A stretch of 64,000 nt of DNA from Candidatus Bathyarchaeota archaeon (GTDB taxonomy: Archaea; Thermoproteota; Bathyarchaeia; TCS64): the NCBI GenBank assembly GCA_030739585.1, contig JASLYX010000004.1, positions 62,001 through 126,000 on the forward strand, read 5' to 3'. Positions within the stretch are counted from its first letter, which is position 1. Each line of letters begins with the position of its first letter. The notes under the pieces were generated by a model that worked only from the letters and a program-made list of their open reading frames with translations, was not told the origin of the DNA and did not search any database. Positions 8,072 to 16,692 of this stretch are shown here, in pieces. A program made the position numbers and the translations under genes.

Positions 8072-8956
8072 ATGATCGATGAGATGGGGGACAAGGGAAC
8101 GCTCGGTGCTATCATCGGCGACGAGCCCATAGAAAAGATAGCGGAAAGTTTCCAGTTCACGGAGGGCCCCATTTGGGTACCCGAAGGACACCTGCTCTTC
8201 TCCGACATCCCCGCAGACACTATCTACAAGTGGAACCCAGGAACCGGAAAACATGAAGTTTTCCGAAATCCCAGTGGCCCATCCAATGGCCTCACCCTAG
8301 ACCTCCAGGGTCGCCTACTAGCCTGTGAGCTCTCCTGCCGTGTCTCCCGAACAGAGGCTGATGGTGAGGTGATCACCTTGGCTGAAAAGTATAAGGGAAG
8401 AAGGATCAACAGCCCTAACGACATCGTGGTCAAGTCAGACGGTGGTGTATACTTCACCGACCCTGCTTACGGCCTCCGTAGAACTGGGCTCTCCAAAGAG
8501 CTTGACTTCAACGGGATCTTCCGCATAGAGCCCAACGGAGATCTCTCCCTGCTTGACGCCACCTTCGAGGGTCCAAACGGCCTTGCTTTCTCCCCCGATG
8601 AATCCATCCTCTATGTAGACGACTCCTCCATGGGTCACATCCGGGCCTTTGACGTCAAGGACAATGGCGCACTCACTAATGGCCGCCTTTTTGCGGTGCT
8701 CCGAGGACCCGGTGAAGGAGTCCCTGATGGAATGAAGGTTGACACTCAAGGTAATATCTATTGCACGGGTCCGGGGGGCATCTGGATCCTAGACAAGGAC
8801 GGCAAGAAGCTGGGGATATTGAGCTTCCCAGAGGCTCCCTCGAATCTTGCATGGGGCGATAACGATCTCAAAACATTGTATGTCACAGCGCGGACAGGGG
8901 TCTACCGTGTACGTACTAGGATCCAAGGAGCAACACTATTGAGCCCCCTTCATTAA
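8072..8956 (+). CDS. SMP-30/gluconolactonase-family hydrolase
   Basis: Six-bladed beta-propeller lactonase/esterase family (SMP-30/LRE). The 294 residues include FTEGPIWVPEG with the metal-binding glutamate, INSPNDIVVKSDGGVYFTDP with the metal-binding asparagine, and FEGPNGLAFSPDESILYVDD with the catalytic aspartate region. These are the family's calcium/zinc ligands. Likely sugar lactone hydrolysis in the cytoplasm; the true substrate is not known. No signal peptide. GGAGG about 9 nt before the ATG supports this start. The 3' end overlaps the converging corrinoid-protein relic by about 20 bp. Confidence 0.85.
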   Translation: MIDEMGDKGTLGAIIGDEPIEKIAESFQFTEGPIWVPEGHLLFSDIPADTIYKWNPGTGKHEVFRNPSGPSNGLTLDLQGRLLACELSCRVSRTEADGEVITLAEKYKGRRINSPNDIVVKSDGGVYFTDPAYGLRRTGLSKELDFNGIFRIEPNGDLSLLDATFEGPNGLAFSPDESILYVDDSSMGHIRAFDVKDNGALTNGRLFAVLRGPGEGVPDGMKVDTQGNIYCTGPGGIWILDKDGKKLGILSFPEAPSNLAWGDNDLKTLYVTARTGVYRVRTRIQGATLLSPLH

Positions 8957-9508
8957 CTCCCTAGCCTTCGCGATCCCATCAAAAGCGTCCCGTGCGTACG
9001 CGTCGGCATTTATCCTATCAGCCATCCCAGCCTCGAGGGCCCTCCCTCCTAGGAGCACCCTGGTCTTCTCTCCTAACTAAGATCTCTTCAAGGTATTAAT
9101 GGTCTTCACGACTTGGGGCTCCAGAACACTCAGGAGAGCTGAGAGTACTACGATGTCAGCCTCTTCCTCCTCGGCTACTCTAACTATATCCGCCGCCGTC
9201 ACATCTACACAAAGGTCTACTACCCTTAAACCTACGGATTTCAGCATCGCGATGGCAATGTTCTTTCCGAGGTCATTGAGATCTCCCTCTACCGTCGCGA
9301 AGACGATGACGCCCTTCGACTTCGAGGCCCCTGACTCTAGGAGAGGCTCTAATATCGCAGTCGCCTCCTTCATTATATGCCCTGCGCCCTCAAGGCAACT
9401 CTTGGCAGAGGCGTGCTTCTTTCCCGTGAGCATCTCCACAAATTTGGCGTCTAGCCCCGCGTATATTGGTACCCCGTCTGGCTCCTTGTGAGGGATATGT
9501 CCCCTAAG
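8936..9508 (-). pseudogene. Decayed corrinoid (B12-binding) methyltransferase protein
   Basis: Relic of an MtaC/MtbC-like corrinoid protein. The longest frame (GTG 9439 to TAG 9077) starts in the middle of the N-terminal helical cap (HIMKEATAILEPLLESG). It then runs through the B12 domain, where the canonical DxHxxG reads GDLNDLGKN: the cobalt-ligating histidine is Asn. At 9077-9079 an in-frame TAG interrupts, and the same frame continues with LGEKTRVLLGG and ADRINADAYARDAFDG to TAG 8936, exactly the expected C-terminal end. Upstream the frame opens directly after the UbiA stop without a start codon. Truncation, loss of the ligand and a nonsense codon together indicate a pseudogene. Pyrrolysine read-through of the TAG is the alternative, but does not explain the Asn. 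Confidence 0.75.
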
Positions 9509-10295
9509 CTATTCTTGCTATACGCACGTTCATCCTGTAAATGGCTGGAACTACGATCAATATCGAAATGACAAACCCGACGACCTTGTACTGCGCAGAA
9601 AGGCTTAGAACAATGATGAGGGTACCTAAGATGACTAGGATGCTCAATGCGATAAGTAGATTCTTTACGTTAAATCCTCCTAACATTTGCACCGTGTTAC
9701 TGATCCCAGTCTCCTCATCCACCTTGAAGTCAATTAGCTCGTGAATTACCTCGTTCATCAGAGAGAAGGGTATGATGATCATGAGGAAGGGCGTTACGAA
9801 CAGGTCAAGGGACCGGAACGCCGTGTAGGTAACCAATAATTGCTGGACCCCAAGGAAAAGGACGTGAGAGATAACGTCCCAGATGGGCGTCGACTTGAGT
9901 CTCAAAGGCCTCCAAGAGTAGAAAAATCCTACAATGGAGAAAGCTATTCCAAGGAACAAAGCGACGGGATTTATATACGCTAGCATGATTAAGCCTGAGC
10001 TTAAGAGAGCCAAATTAGCAAGGTAGCTCTGATTTCGGGTTATCTCTCCGCTAGCAACTGGGTTCCTTTTCCTTTTCTCGAGATCGCAATAATCATCCAC
10101 GGCATCCTGAAGATCGTTATACATATACCCGTATGCTGTGAGGCATAAATTCGCGGCAAAAACGATGAGGGCTTTAAATGTGAAGAGATTCGCGGGGGAA
10201 ATCAGAAAAATTACGGGAAAAATCAGTAATAGTATATGAACGTAATCCCATAATCTCGTAAATCTGAAAAAAAGATGCGAATTAAACATCATCAA
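9504..10295 (-). CDS. UbiA-family prenyltransferase
   Basis: Integral membrane prenyltransferase with about eight helices, 263 aa. The first aspartate motif reads NDLQDAVDDYCD and the second is DFKVDEETG; both coordinate Mg-diphosphate in this superfamily. It is distinct from the DGGGP synthase at 16693, so it probably prenylates a different acceptor such as a quinone ring, sugar or lipid head group. A TATA-like CTTTATAGA at about 10311-10319 gives it a possible own promoter. It lies downstream of a glycosyltransferase and a UGM-like flavoprotein in the same direction, which hints at a glycolipid or prenyl-linked glycan pathway. That role is inference. Confidence 0.85.
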   Translation of the reverse strand: MMMFNSHLFFRFTRLWDYVHILLLIFPVIFLISPANLFTFKALIVFAANLCLTAYGYMYNDLQDAVDDYCDLEKRKRNPVASGEITRNQSYLANLALLSSGLIMLAYINPVALFLGIAFSIVGFFYSWRPLRLKSTPIWDVISHVLFLGVQQLLVTYTAFRSLDLFVTPFLMIIIPFSLMNEVIHELIDFKVDEETGISNTVQMLGGFNVKNLLIALSILVILGTLIIVLSLSAQYKVVGFVISILIVVPAIYRMNVRIARIA

Positions 10296-10353
10296 CTACG
10301 CAAAGTAGAATCTATAAAGATGTATCTATACACAGGAAAACTTTGCTTTCTCC

Positions 10354-11082
10354 TTAGCTATATGCCTGTCTGGCGTAGCTGTCGTCTTTCGGTTTTGCGT
10401 TCATTACCATGGTCACAAAGTCGTTCTTAGTGATCGTGTAAATGTATCTCAACAGACTCATCTTCCTGATCCTTCGGATCGAGTAGTTCACTTTCATCCT
10501 CGTATCTAGGACCATCTTCCCTCTAGGCTTTAGCCTCTTGTAGATCTCTATATCATCTGAGTAAGGGAGATCTTGGTAACCCCCGATCTCGAGGAATGTA
10601 TCCCTATCGAACGCGGAATTGGCTCCGCAGAGGTGATAATATCCTGTAATTGAAAACACCCTTAGTAGTTGGTTAGATATACCGAACAGTAGCTTGTAGA
10701 TGAAAGCCTCGTATTTCCTCAGCCCCTCGCAATCAAAGGGATTGAGGAATCCTGTAACCGCGACTACTTTCTCATCCTTAAACTGATTCTGGATAACTTG
10801 GAGCCATTCAGCGTAAGGTATACAGTCCGCGTCGGTGGTAACTATAATATCACCTTTGGCGATCTGGACACCGTCATTTCTTGCGCCTCCGACTCCTTTG
10901 CTGACTTGCTGGATGACTCTGTCAGCAAAATTCTTGGCGATAGTCGTGGTTCTGTCGCTGCTCTGACCATCCACAATAATGATCTCGAAAGCTTCCCGTG
11001 TAATTGTCTGCTTCTCAAACGCTTTAAGACATCTCTCGATGTTCTTTTCCTCGTTGTAGGTGGGAATGATGACAGATATCAT
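10354..11082 (-). CDS. Family 2 glycosyltransferase
   Basis: GT-A fold glycosyltransferase, 242 aa, transferring sugar from an NDP-sugar. N-terminal VIIPTYNEEKNIERCL is the family signature. The metal-binding DxD region reads TTDADCIPYAEW, and the acceptor/base region is LPYSDDIEIYKRLK. The C-terminus has only a weak hydrophobic stretch, so it is probably peripheral to the membrane. Its ATG overlaps the stop of the upstream flavoprotein gene by 4 bp (ATGA), implying translational coupling. Donor and acceptor are not predictable. Confidence 0.88.
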   Translation of the reverse strand: MISVIIPTYNEEKNIERCLKAFEKQTITREAFEIIIVDGQSSDRTTTIAKNFADRVIQQVSKGVGGARNDGVQIAKGDIIVTTDADCIPYAEWLQVIQNQFKDEKVVAVTGFLNPFDCEGLRKYEAFIYKLLFGISNQLLRVFSITGYYHLCGANSAFDRDTFLEIGGYQDLPYSDDIEIYKRLKPRGKMVLDTRMKVNYSIRRIRKMSLLRYIYTITKNDFVTMVMNAKPKDDSYARQAYS

Positions 11083-12359
11083 GGAGATCCACTGATTCTT
11101 AAAGCAGCATTCCTACCTGATAATAAAGCTTTATCCATATTGAAATATTCCCACTCCCCGAATCTTCCTATTGGGACGACGTTGGATCTTTTCAGATAGT
11201 CGTGTATAATTCCTACGTTCTTGGCGTGGTTAAGGTCGTAGATCACGTAAGCGTACTTAAAGGCGGAAACATCGCATACCTTTATTTCATCCTTCTCGTC
11301 GAGTATCCCCGTCTTGATGAGATCCCTAAGGACCAGGTCCCGGATGCTATCAAGGTCCACGCTAGTCTCTCTGTGGGTCACCTCAACGAGGAGACTACTT
11401 GAGTCTCTGGGTGTGGTGTATTTTGAGAAGTTCATGGGGAAGCTGATACGATTAAAGATGAGATCGTCCTCGGGGAAGTAAAGCCAGTGTTTATCGATGA
11501 TTCCCGGCGTACTAACTCCAATGTTCACACAAATTAGGGAATTGTAGACAAGGGATCTCGCGGCTTCGACGACATCTTCGGGCGGATCATGGAACATGTT
11601 GACCAAGTCCGGCAATGGTATCGATGACAGAACCGTTTCAGCTGAGAGCTCCTTTAGGCTACCGTTTTTTAGGTATTGGACCATGACCTCTGTTTCTGAG
11701 GGCCTGATCTCGACCACCTTTGAGCTCAGGGAGATATTGACGCCATCGGCAAGTGTGTTCGCTAATGCGCCGATTCCCCCGCGCTTAGGGTACATAAATT
11801 CAGCATTGGGACCATAGTCCCTCTTGAAAGCCCCCTCCGCCCCCTTCCTCATCTCCTCTATACTAGGTGAGGGAACTCTCCCTCTGATCCAATTGAGGCT
11901 CATCTTTGACAAGTCGTACTTCCAGATCTTCTGATTATATGGAATCATGTAATGCTTAGCGATGCCATCTCCGAAGGTTGAGTAGATCCACTCCTCAAAG
12001 TTAGTCACTTTACTGACATCTCTGTTAGTAATCCCATCAATGCATTCTCGGATGACGTCCTCAGGCAGATTGTGAAGGTTGACCTCAAAGGGGTACCTTA
12101 CGAAAAGCCCTTGGAGATAGATGAATGCCTCCCGGGTATGTTTTAAGAGGTTTCCTTTCAATTGATCCTCGAAAAGAGACCGTATGTGATCGTTTCTCGT
12201 GAAGAGGATGTGGGGGGCGTAGTCGAAGATGAAGCCATCGATATTCACGCTCTTGCAGAGACCTCCGACTCGGGTGTCCTTTTCGAGAACAAAGTGGTTG
12301 CCACCAAGGTTACGTGCCGCGCTCAGACCAGCGAGACCTGCTCCAAAAATGGGAATCAT
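11079..12359 (-). CDS. FAD-dependent oxidoreductase, UDP-galactopyranose mutase / protoporphyrinogen-oxidase-like
   Basis: 426 residues beginning with the FAD dinucleotide motif IFGAGLAGLSAARNLGG, then EKDTRVGGLCKS. The motif FDYAPHILFTRN resembles the UGM substrate loop, and YPKRGGIGALANTLADG is typical of the COG1232 amine-oxidase-like group. Members interconvert sugars (UDP-galactopyranose/furanose) or oxidise isoprenoid or porphyrin substrates. Coupled with a GT2 (4-bp overlap) and a UbiA protein, a role in exotic sugar or lipid biosynthesis is the more likely of the two. Cytoplasmic; full length for the family. Confidence 0.75.
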   Translation of the reverse strand: MIPIFGAGLAGLSAARNLGGNHFVLEKDTRVGGLCKSVNIDGFIFDYAPHILFTRNDHIRSLFEDQLKGNLLKHTREAFIYLQGLFVRYPFEVNLHNLPEDVIRECIDGITNRDVSKVTNFEEWIYSTFGDGIAKHYMIPYNQKIWKYDLSKMSLNWIRGRVPSPSIEEMRKGAEGAFKRDYGPNAEFMYPKRGGIGALANTLADGVNISLSSKVVEIRPSETEVMVQYLKNGSLKELSAETVLSSIPLPDLVNMFHDPPEDVVEAARSLVYNSLICVNIGVSTPGIIDKHWLYFPEDDLIFNRISFPMNFSKYTTPRDSSSLLVEVTHRETSVDLDSIRDLVLRDLIKTGILDEKDEIKVCDVSAFKYAYVIYDLNHAKNVGIIHDYLKRSNVVPIGRFGEWEYFNMDKALLSGRNAALRISGSP

Positions 12360-12445
12360 GATAAATATAGATTGACCCGACTACATACCTTATGAATCAT
12401 TTGGAGAATCCATCTGAGTGAATCAGTATTTTCGGCGATGAGTTG

Positions 12446-12853
12446 CTATTGGCGCGCCTTCTGGAGCATCTCGAGGCATTCATCTCTAAGGAAGCCCGCC
12501 TCTATCTGAATACCAACCTCTACAGGGCTCGATCCGATGTCTTCGGGCCCAGCTCCATAATAGATCTTGGAGATTTTAGCTCGTTCGCAGGCCTCCTGAC
12601 ACATTCTGCAGGGTTTGAACGTTGCATAGATCTCGCAACCTGATAGATCTAGGGTGTTCAAGACTTTACAAGCCATCCTGATTGCATTTATCTCTGCGTG
12701 AGCAGTAACATCGTGGTCCCGCAGTGCTGTGTTGTGGGCCACACCTATAATGTTCCCGTCCCTAATGACGCAAGCCCCAAACGGCTCTTGACCGTTCGCT
12801 ATTCCTTCCTTGGCCTTGTCTATCGAGAACCTCATAAACTTCTCTTCAGCCAT
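12446..12853 (-). CDS. Cytidine/deoxycytidylate/guanine deaminase-family protein
   Basis: Zinc nucleobase deaminase, 135 aa. The zinc-binding HAEINA (His and catalytic Glu) and FKPCRMCQEAC (PCxxC) motifs are both intact. EPFGACVIRDGNIIG is typical of guanine deaminase, tRNA adenosine deaminase and related CDA-fold enzymes. The usual Glu before the PC motif is Lys here. Whether it acts on guanine, cytosine or a nucleotide cannot be told. It is separated from the flavoprotein operon by about 90 bp. Confidence 0.8.
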   Translation of the reverse strand: MAEEKFMRFSIDKAKEGIANGQEPFGACVIRDGNIIGVAHNTALRDHDVTAHAEINAIRMACKVLNTLDLSGCEIYATFKPCRMCQEACERAKISKIYYGAGPEDIGSSPVEVGIQIEAGFLRDECLEMLQKARQ

Positions 12854-13134
12854 AATGGATACGAGAGTTCGATCGTGGCTTAATGATACTTAACGATAGC
12901 GCTGTGGTTCAGGAAAATGTCGCTTTGTTTCACTTACTAGCTCAGTATTTTGTACGTTCAGGGTTCTGGTTTAGGTTATTCAAAAAGGCCGATGTTAATC
13001 CTCCAGATCCTCGGAGATCTTGACATGACTTTCCGTAGTGGAACTATTAAATCCGACAGTTTTCTTCGGTCATTATTCATCTTTCTGCGCGCGCGATGTT
13101 ATTTAAGATTTCATTTAGCTATAGAGGGATCGTA

Positions 13135-14030
13135 TTGTCTCTCTTTGAGTATACCGTCGAGTAGAAGACGTTTGAGATCCATGGTGTAAAAGTTGGTGGG
13201 AACCCAGGTATCACCCCAACCGTGATGATTAGATCTATATTCTACAAGAGACATAGCATCATCCAGGATCCTCATAACGGACTCTTCGACGAGAAAAAGG
13301 ATGAGACCGCATTATGAAGATGGCGGAGCAGACGGATAAGTCGGGCTACCAGCTATGGTAGACCTCGTAGCAGAAAGCTCCTTGGTTGCCGAGAGAGACA
13401 TGGATTTCGTCGCAGGGGTTACAGAGATGCCTATAGTCTTGAATGTCCTCTCCGAGGAGAGTCAGGTGAAGTCTCTCCAATACGCCAACGACCAGGGATT
13501 CATGGACCGGGAAATCCTCAACTCCCTTATACCCCACTCAGAACCTTCTGTCTATGACAAGATCAAGGAGGGGGGCTGCTCCAGCGCGATACGCCTCCTC
13601 TACAGCACCAAGACGCTTCTATCCTCAGATAAGAGCGGACTCCCTGACAAGCTCCTACTGAAGGTTAAGGCCGCCGAGACAAAGAACATGTTGGTGGATA
13701 CAATGGTTATTGATATCCCATCTGTGGGTTTAGCCGCGAAAGCCATCCACAGCATCAAGAATTGTTACGGTTATCCAGTCGGATGTGGAGCTCACAACTT
13801 TATCTCCTCTTGGAAGAGGCTCAAGAAAAGGTACTCGAGGGACGCTGTCACCTCTGCAGTTGCAGTGGCCAACTCGTTGCCTACGGCGTTGGGTGCGGAC
13901 TTTGTTCTACGGACCCATCGAGGCAGCTGAGGACATCTTTTCCGCAGTCGCCTTGGTTGATGTCGCTTTTAACCAGATCGAGAAATGTGTGAGGCATGAC
14001 AGGGAGCATCCTCGATATATGATAGGCTAA
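13135..14030 (+). pseudogene. Decayed mtrH-like methyltransferase gene
   Basis: Relic of a tetrahydromethanopterin methyltransferase subunit H homologue. Reading across frames gives a near-complete MtrH: an N-terminus MSLFEYTVE-stop-KTFEIHGVKVGG (in-frame TAG at 13162), GNPGITPTVMI, then HNGLFDEKKDE. A frameshift near 13316 leads to MAEQTDKSGYQL, and another near 13353 leads to the long frame containing VDLVAESS and GYPVGCGAHNFISSWKRL. A third near 13905 leads to YGPIEAAEDIFSAVALVD, ending at TAA 14028. The bulk of the sequence is well preserved, so inactivation looks recent. The nearby corrinoid protein (8936-9508) is also broken. Confidence 0.85.
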
Positions 14031-14148
14031 GATTTGCTTAAATTCATCCTACGTGTGCACAAGCCTAGGTCAGACAAAACTGGTAACGTGGGTTATTCCT
14101 AGGGCTCCAGATTGTCCGTCTATAGTGGCAATAAAGACGCACACAGTG

Positions 14149-14652
14149 TTAATTATCATAGTCCATAGTCAGTTGCTCTCCGTATAGAACCGTAAGCTCG
14201 CTCGTAAGCCTACCGAGCATCTCATGATGACTTCTCTCGTCTTCGATGAGACTTTGGATCCTCCCGACCGCCTTTTCATTAGAGATAATACGTGAGAGTT
14301 CGACGTAGTACCGCATCACGCTCTCCTCAACAGCGATGTGCTCCTTGACGATCTTAAAAGTCGTTTCGACAGCTAATTGCTGATCGATTACGGGGCTAAT
14401 CTCAGGAAGCCTCCTAGGAGTAAAATCCCCCCTGTATGGCAGGTCAACGGCCTCGCCGAGGAGATAGGGTAGCTCTTTAAGCATATCCGAGTGCTTTTGA
14501 CACTCTAGGGCGAGATGGGTGAATAGGGAACAAACAACCTCATTTTTTGTCAACTCAGCGAACTGGCTGTACCTAGTCGATAGTTGCTCCTCTATACCCC
14601 TTGCGGTGTTAAGTGCTTCAAGCAGGGAGAGTTCAGTGATATTGGATTTCAA
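14149..14652 (-). CDS. Ferritin-like/rubrerythrin-like diiron protein
   Basis: A 167-residue four-helix-bundle protein. Each helix carries an acidic/histidine motif: GIEEQLSTRY, LALECQKHSDML, HIAVEESVMRYY and IEDERSHHEML. This is the two ExxH-plus-two-Glu pattern of ferritin-like diiron carriers. No rubredoxin domain follows, so it is shorter than true rubrerythrin. Likely oxidative-stress or iron-handling function in the cytoplasm; the precise activity is unknown. Expressed away from the mtrH relic with no partner gene. Confidence 0.7.
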   Translation of the reverse strand: MKSNITELSLLEALNTARGIEEQLSTRYSQFAELTKNEVVCSLFTHLALECQKHSDMLKELPYLLGEAVDLPYRGDFTPRRLPEISPVIDQQLAVETTFKIVKEHIAVEESVMRYYVELSRIISNEKAVGRIQSLIEDERSHHEMLGRLTSELTVLYGEQLTMDYDN

Positions 14653-14716
14653 TATATCGAATAGCTAGATGCCTTCACCTATAAAAAAGGCAGATAGCCT
14701 CAAGGGGACCGTCCCG

Positions 14717-14848
14717 CTAATACTCTTCATCGGAGGAATAGTTCTTAATGAAAAAATAGACCTCTCTGACAATTCTATATAACGCATATACACCAAAAAT
14801 ATTACTGCCTATCATAAGTATCAGCCTAATGGGGGCCCCTGTCTCCAT
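14717..14848 (-). CDS. Possible 43-residue single-pass membrane protein
   Basis: Reverse frame from ATG 14848 to TAG 14717. It starts METGAPIRLILMIGSN and is predicted to span the membrane once, then ends in the charged tail FFIKNYSSDEEY. A TATA-like TTTATATC lies about 33 bp upstream (14880-14887), which supports real transcription. No homology recognised. Confidence 0.35.
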   Translation of the reverse strand: METGAPIRLILMIGSNIFGVYALYRIVREVYFFIKNYSSDEEY

Positions 14849-15036
14849 TTAGTTCACCATAGACGTTCTATCTGTGCTTTGATATAAAGGCTCAGAACCA
14901 CGGGTCTAGGGATTCTCTCTGTAATGGCTTGACAAAATTCATCCCAGCTATTGATTATGAAAATAAATATTCAATACGCGCGCTATACAATACAGATCAA
15001 ATAGACAATATTGGCCTGTGAGCTGATTTTCCACAA

Positions 15037-15045
15037 AGTTTAAAG
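15037..15045 (+). promoter_or_regulatory. TATA-like box of rpsL
   Basis: AGTTTAAAG, 30-38 bp upstream of the rpsL ATG. Transcription would start about 5 nt before or at the start codon. Confidence 0.45.
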
Positions 15046-15074
15046 ATGCCCCCCTGCACGGCATAGCTGATTTC

Positions 15075-15503
15075 ATGGCTAACGGGATGTACGCAGGCAG
15101 ACGCCTCAAGAAAGTCCGGCGCAAGATGCGTTACAAGAGCAAGGACTACGTTCTTAGACTTAAGCGGAGAACCGATAAGAAGGGTCTCCTAGAGGGTGCC
15201 CCCATGGGTAGGGGCATCGTCCTCCAAAAGGTGGGCATTGAGTCCAAGCAGCCAAACTCAGCCATCCGTAAATGCGTCAGAGTCCAACTCATAAAGAACG
15301 GCCGTCTCGCTACCGCATTCCTCCCCGGAGATGGAGCCCTGAACTACGTCGATGAGCATGATGAGGTCACCATTGAAGGCATCGGGGGGCCCAGAGCCAG
15401 ATCTATGGGAGATATCCCTGGCGTAAGATACAAAGTCAACTCTGTCAATGGCGTACCCCTGCAACTCATGGTAATAGGCAAAGTCCGTAAACCCATGCGC
15501 TAA
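15075..15503 (+). CDS. rpsL: Small-subunit ribosomal protein uS12
   Basis: Archaeal/eukaryal-type S12, a decoding-centre protein of the 30S subunit, 142 aa. It has the conserved loop [15 protein letters not shown] and the second universally conserved segment [15 protein letters not shown]. The archaeal N-terminal extension is present ([20 protein letters not shown]). In most archaea S12 is followed by S7 in one operon. Here S7 is nearly 600 bp downstream and has its own start region, so the classical operon is loosened. No partner elongation-factor gene is seen. Confidence 0.96.
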   Translation: MANGMYAGRRLKKVRRKMRYKSKDYVLRLKRRTDKKGLLEGAPMGRGIVLQKVGIESKQPNSAIRKCVRVQLIKNGRLATAFLPGDGALNYVDEHDEVTIEGIGGPRARSMGDIPGVRYKVNSVNGVPLQLMVIGKVRKPMR

Positions 15504-16101
15504 TCGCTTTAATTCTATTCTCTCCCAGCTTGAAAACGGGCGCTAGATTCACTAATTGTAGAGTCATACCAAGATTGTCCCACTGAACTTAATCTTCTAA
15601 AAAGGCCCAATGGTTCTCCAGTGGCGTTATTCATCAAATAGGTTGACGACGAATATAGTGGATTCTGAAAAAAACAAGAGGGCTGATGCGTAGGAGAGTC
15701 CACAGGGGGTTAATTGGAAAAAACAACTGTATAAGCACACATAATGCCCTCACCATATTTTACTCGAGCCTTATAGATATGGAACGAAAATAGCGGAGCC
15801 TCTGAGAGGTCAGACGACTAGGGATATCTCAATCAGGAACCTAAGCACCCAGTGTCCCGATACAATGATCCCTACAACCACCCCTAATTCCTCTCTCTCA
15901 TACATAAGTAAATGGCTGGGAACAAGAGGCTCATGTTATACGTCGTCAATAGTACGGCGCCACTAAAAGTAAAATAGGCCACTCGCGCACGGAATGTTCA
16001 ACATATACCCAACACTCCAGCTAAAGGGATGGCGATTCTTGGTAAACCTTTTATTTCGGTTTCGTGTCATGCATTTCTGGTTCAACGGAAGATGTGATTC
16101 C
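15504..16101. other. rpsL-rpsG spacer with one possible micro-ORF
   Basis: A 600-bp stretch unusual for an S12-S7 pair. The only candidate gene is a reverse frame at 15810-15905 (31 aa, starting MYEREELGVVVGIIVSG) with one hydrophobic segment and a TATA-like TATAAC about 30 bp upstream. No RNA gene or repeat was recognised. The frame from 15994 that runs into S7 has an ill-fitting hydrophobic leader and is not taken as coding. Confidence 0.35.
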
Positions 16102-16683
16102 ATGAGCAGTCAGATAACAGGGCCTCCGAAGCTATTTGGTGAGTGGACATTTGATGATATCTCTGTAAGAGACATCGGACTTGTGCGGTATCTAAACATC
16201 GAGCCTATCTTTCTCCCACACTCTAGTGGAAGGCATACGGCCCGCAAATTTAGGAAATCCGACATGAGTATAGTAGAACGCCTCATCAATGCCCTGATGC
16301 GTCCCGGCAGTAGCGGTGGCGGAAAGCCCCGCCTCATAAGTGTCGTCCGTAATGCATTCAAGATTATCAATATTAGGACGGGGCGCAACCCTGTTGAAGT
16401 CCTAGTCAGGGCCGTCGAGAACTCCGCCCCTAATGAGGACACAACACGCATTGGCTACGGGGGAGTCGTCTATCGCCTCGCTGTGGACATCAGTCCCCAG
16501 CGCCGGATAGACCTTGCCCTGAGATACATCTCCAGAGGAATCAGGGACGCCACGTTCAGCAACCGCTTAACACTTGAAGAAGTCCTAGCAACCCAGTTAA
16601 TCGGTGCCGCTAACAACAACGCTAATGCTTTCTCCATCCGAAGGAAAAGAGAAGTTGAGAGAATTGCTCTCTCATCCAGGTAA
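16102..16683 (+). CDS. rpsG: Small-subunit ribosomal protein uS7
   Basis: S7 organises the 3' domain of 16S rRNA and the head of the 30S subunit. From ATG 16102 the protein is 193 residues, the usual archaeal length, starting MSSQITGPPKLFGEWTF. Conserved pieces include RKFRKSDMSIVERLINALM, GRNPVEVLVRAVENSAP, GYGGVVYRLAVDISPQRRID and the C-terminal NANAFSIRRKREVERIA. An upstream in-frame ATG at 15994 would add 36 residues not typical of S7. Ends 10 bp from the converging DGGGP synthase gene. Confidence 0.95.
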   Translation: MSSQITGPPKLFGEWTFDDISVRDIGLVRYLNIEPIFLPHSSGRHTARKFRKSDMSIVERLINALMRPGSSGGGKPRLISVVRNAFKIINIRTGRNPVEVLVRAVENSAPNEDTTRIGYGGVVYRLAVDISPQRRIDLALRYISRGIRDATFSNRLTLEEVLATQLIGAANNNANAFSIRRKREVERIALSSR

Positions 16684-16692
16684 ACGGCAGAC

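Noticed and set aside
9077-9079. Pyrrolysine as a general explanation for in-frame TAG codons
   Set aside because: Other broken frames in the window use TAA and TGA and also have frameshifts; the corrinoid relic has lost its key histidine; TAG also serves as an ordinary terminal stop here. No pyl gene is in the window.
12950-13189. 79-codon plus-strand frame upstream of the mtrH relic
   Set aside because: Overlaps the start of the relic in a different frame and has no protein features.
13135-14030. Sequencing error as the cause of the mtrH frameshifts
   Set aside because: Long neighbouring genes are intact and the lesions are not all in homopolymers, so decay is the simpler reading; read-level inspection would settle it.
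15994-16101. Upstream extension of S7 to 15994
   Set aside because: Adds 36 residues of non-S7 sequence; ATG 16102 gives the usual archaeal N-terminus.
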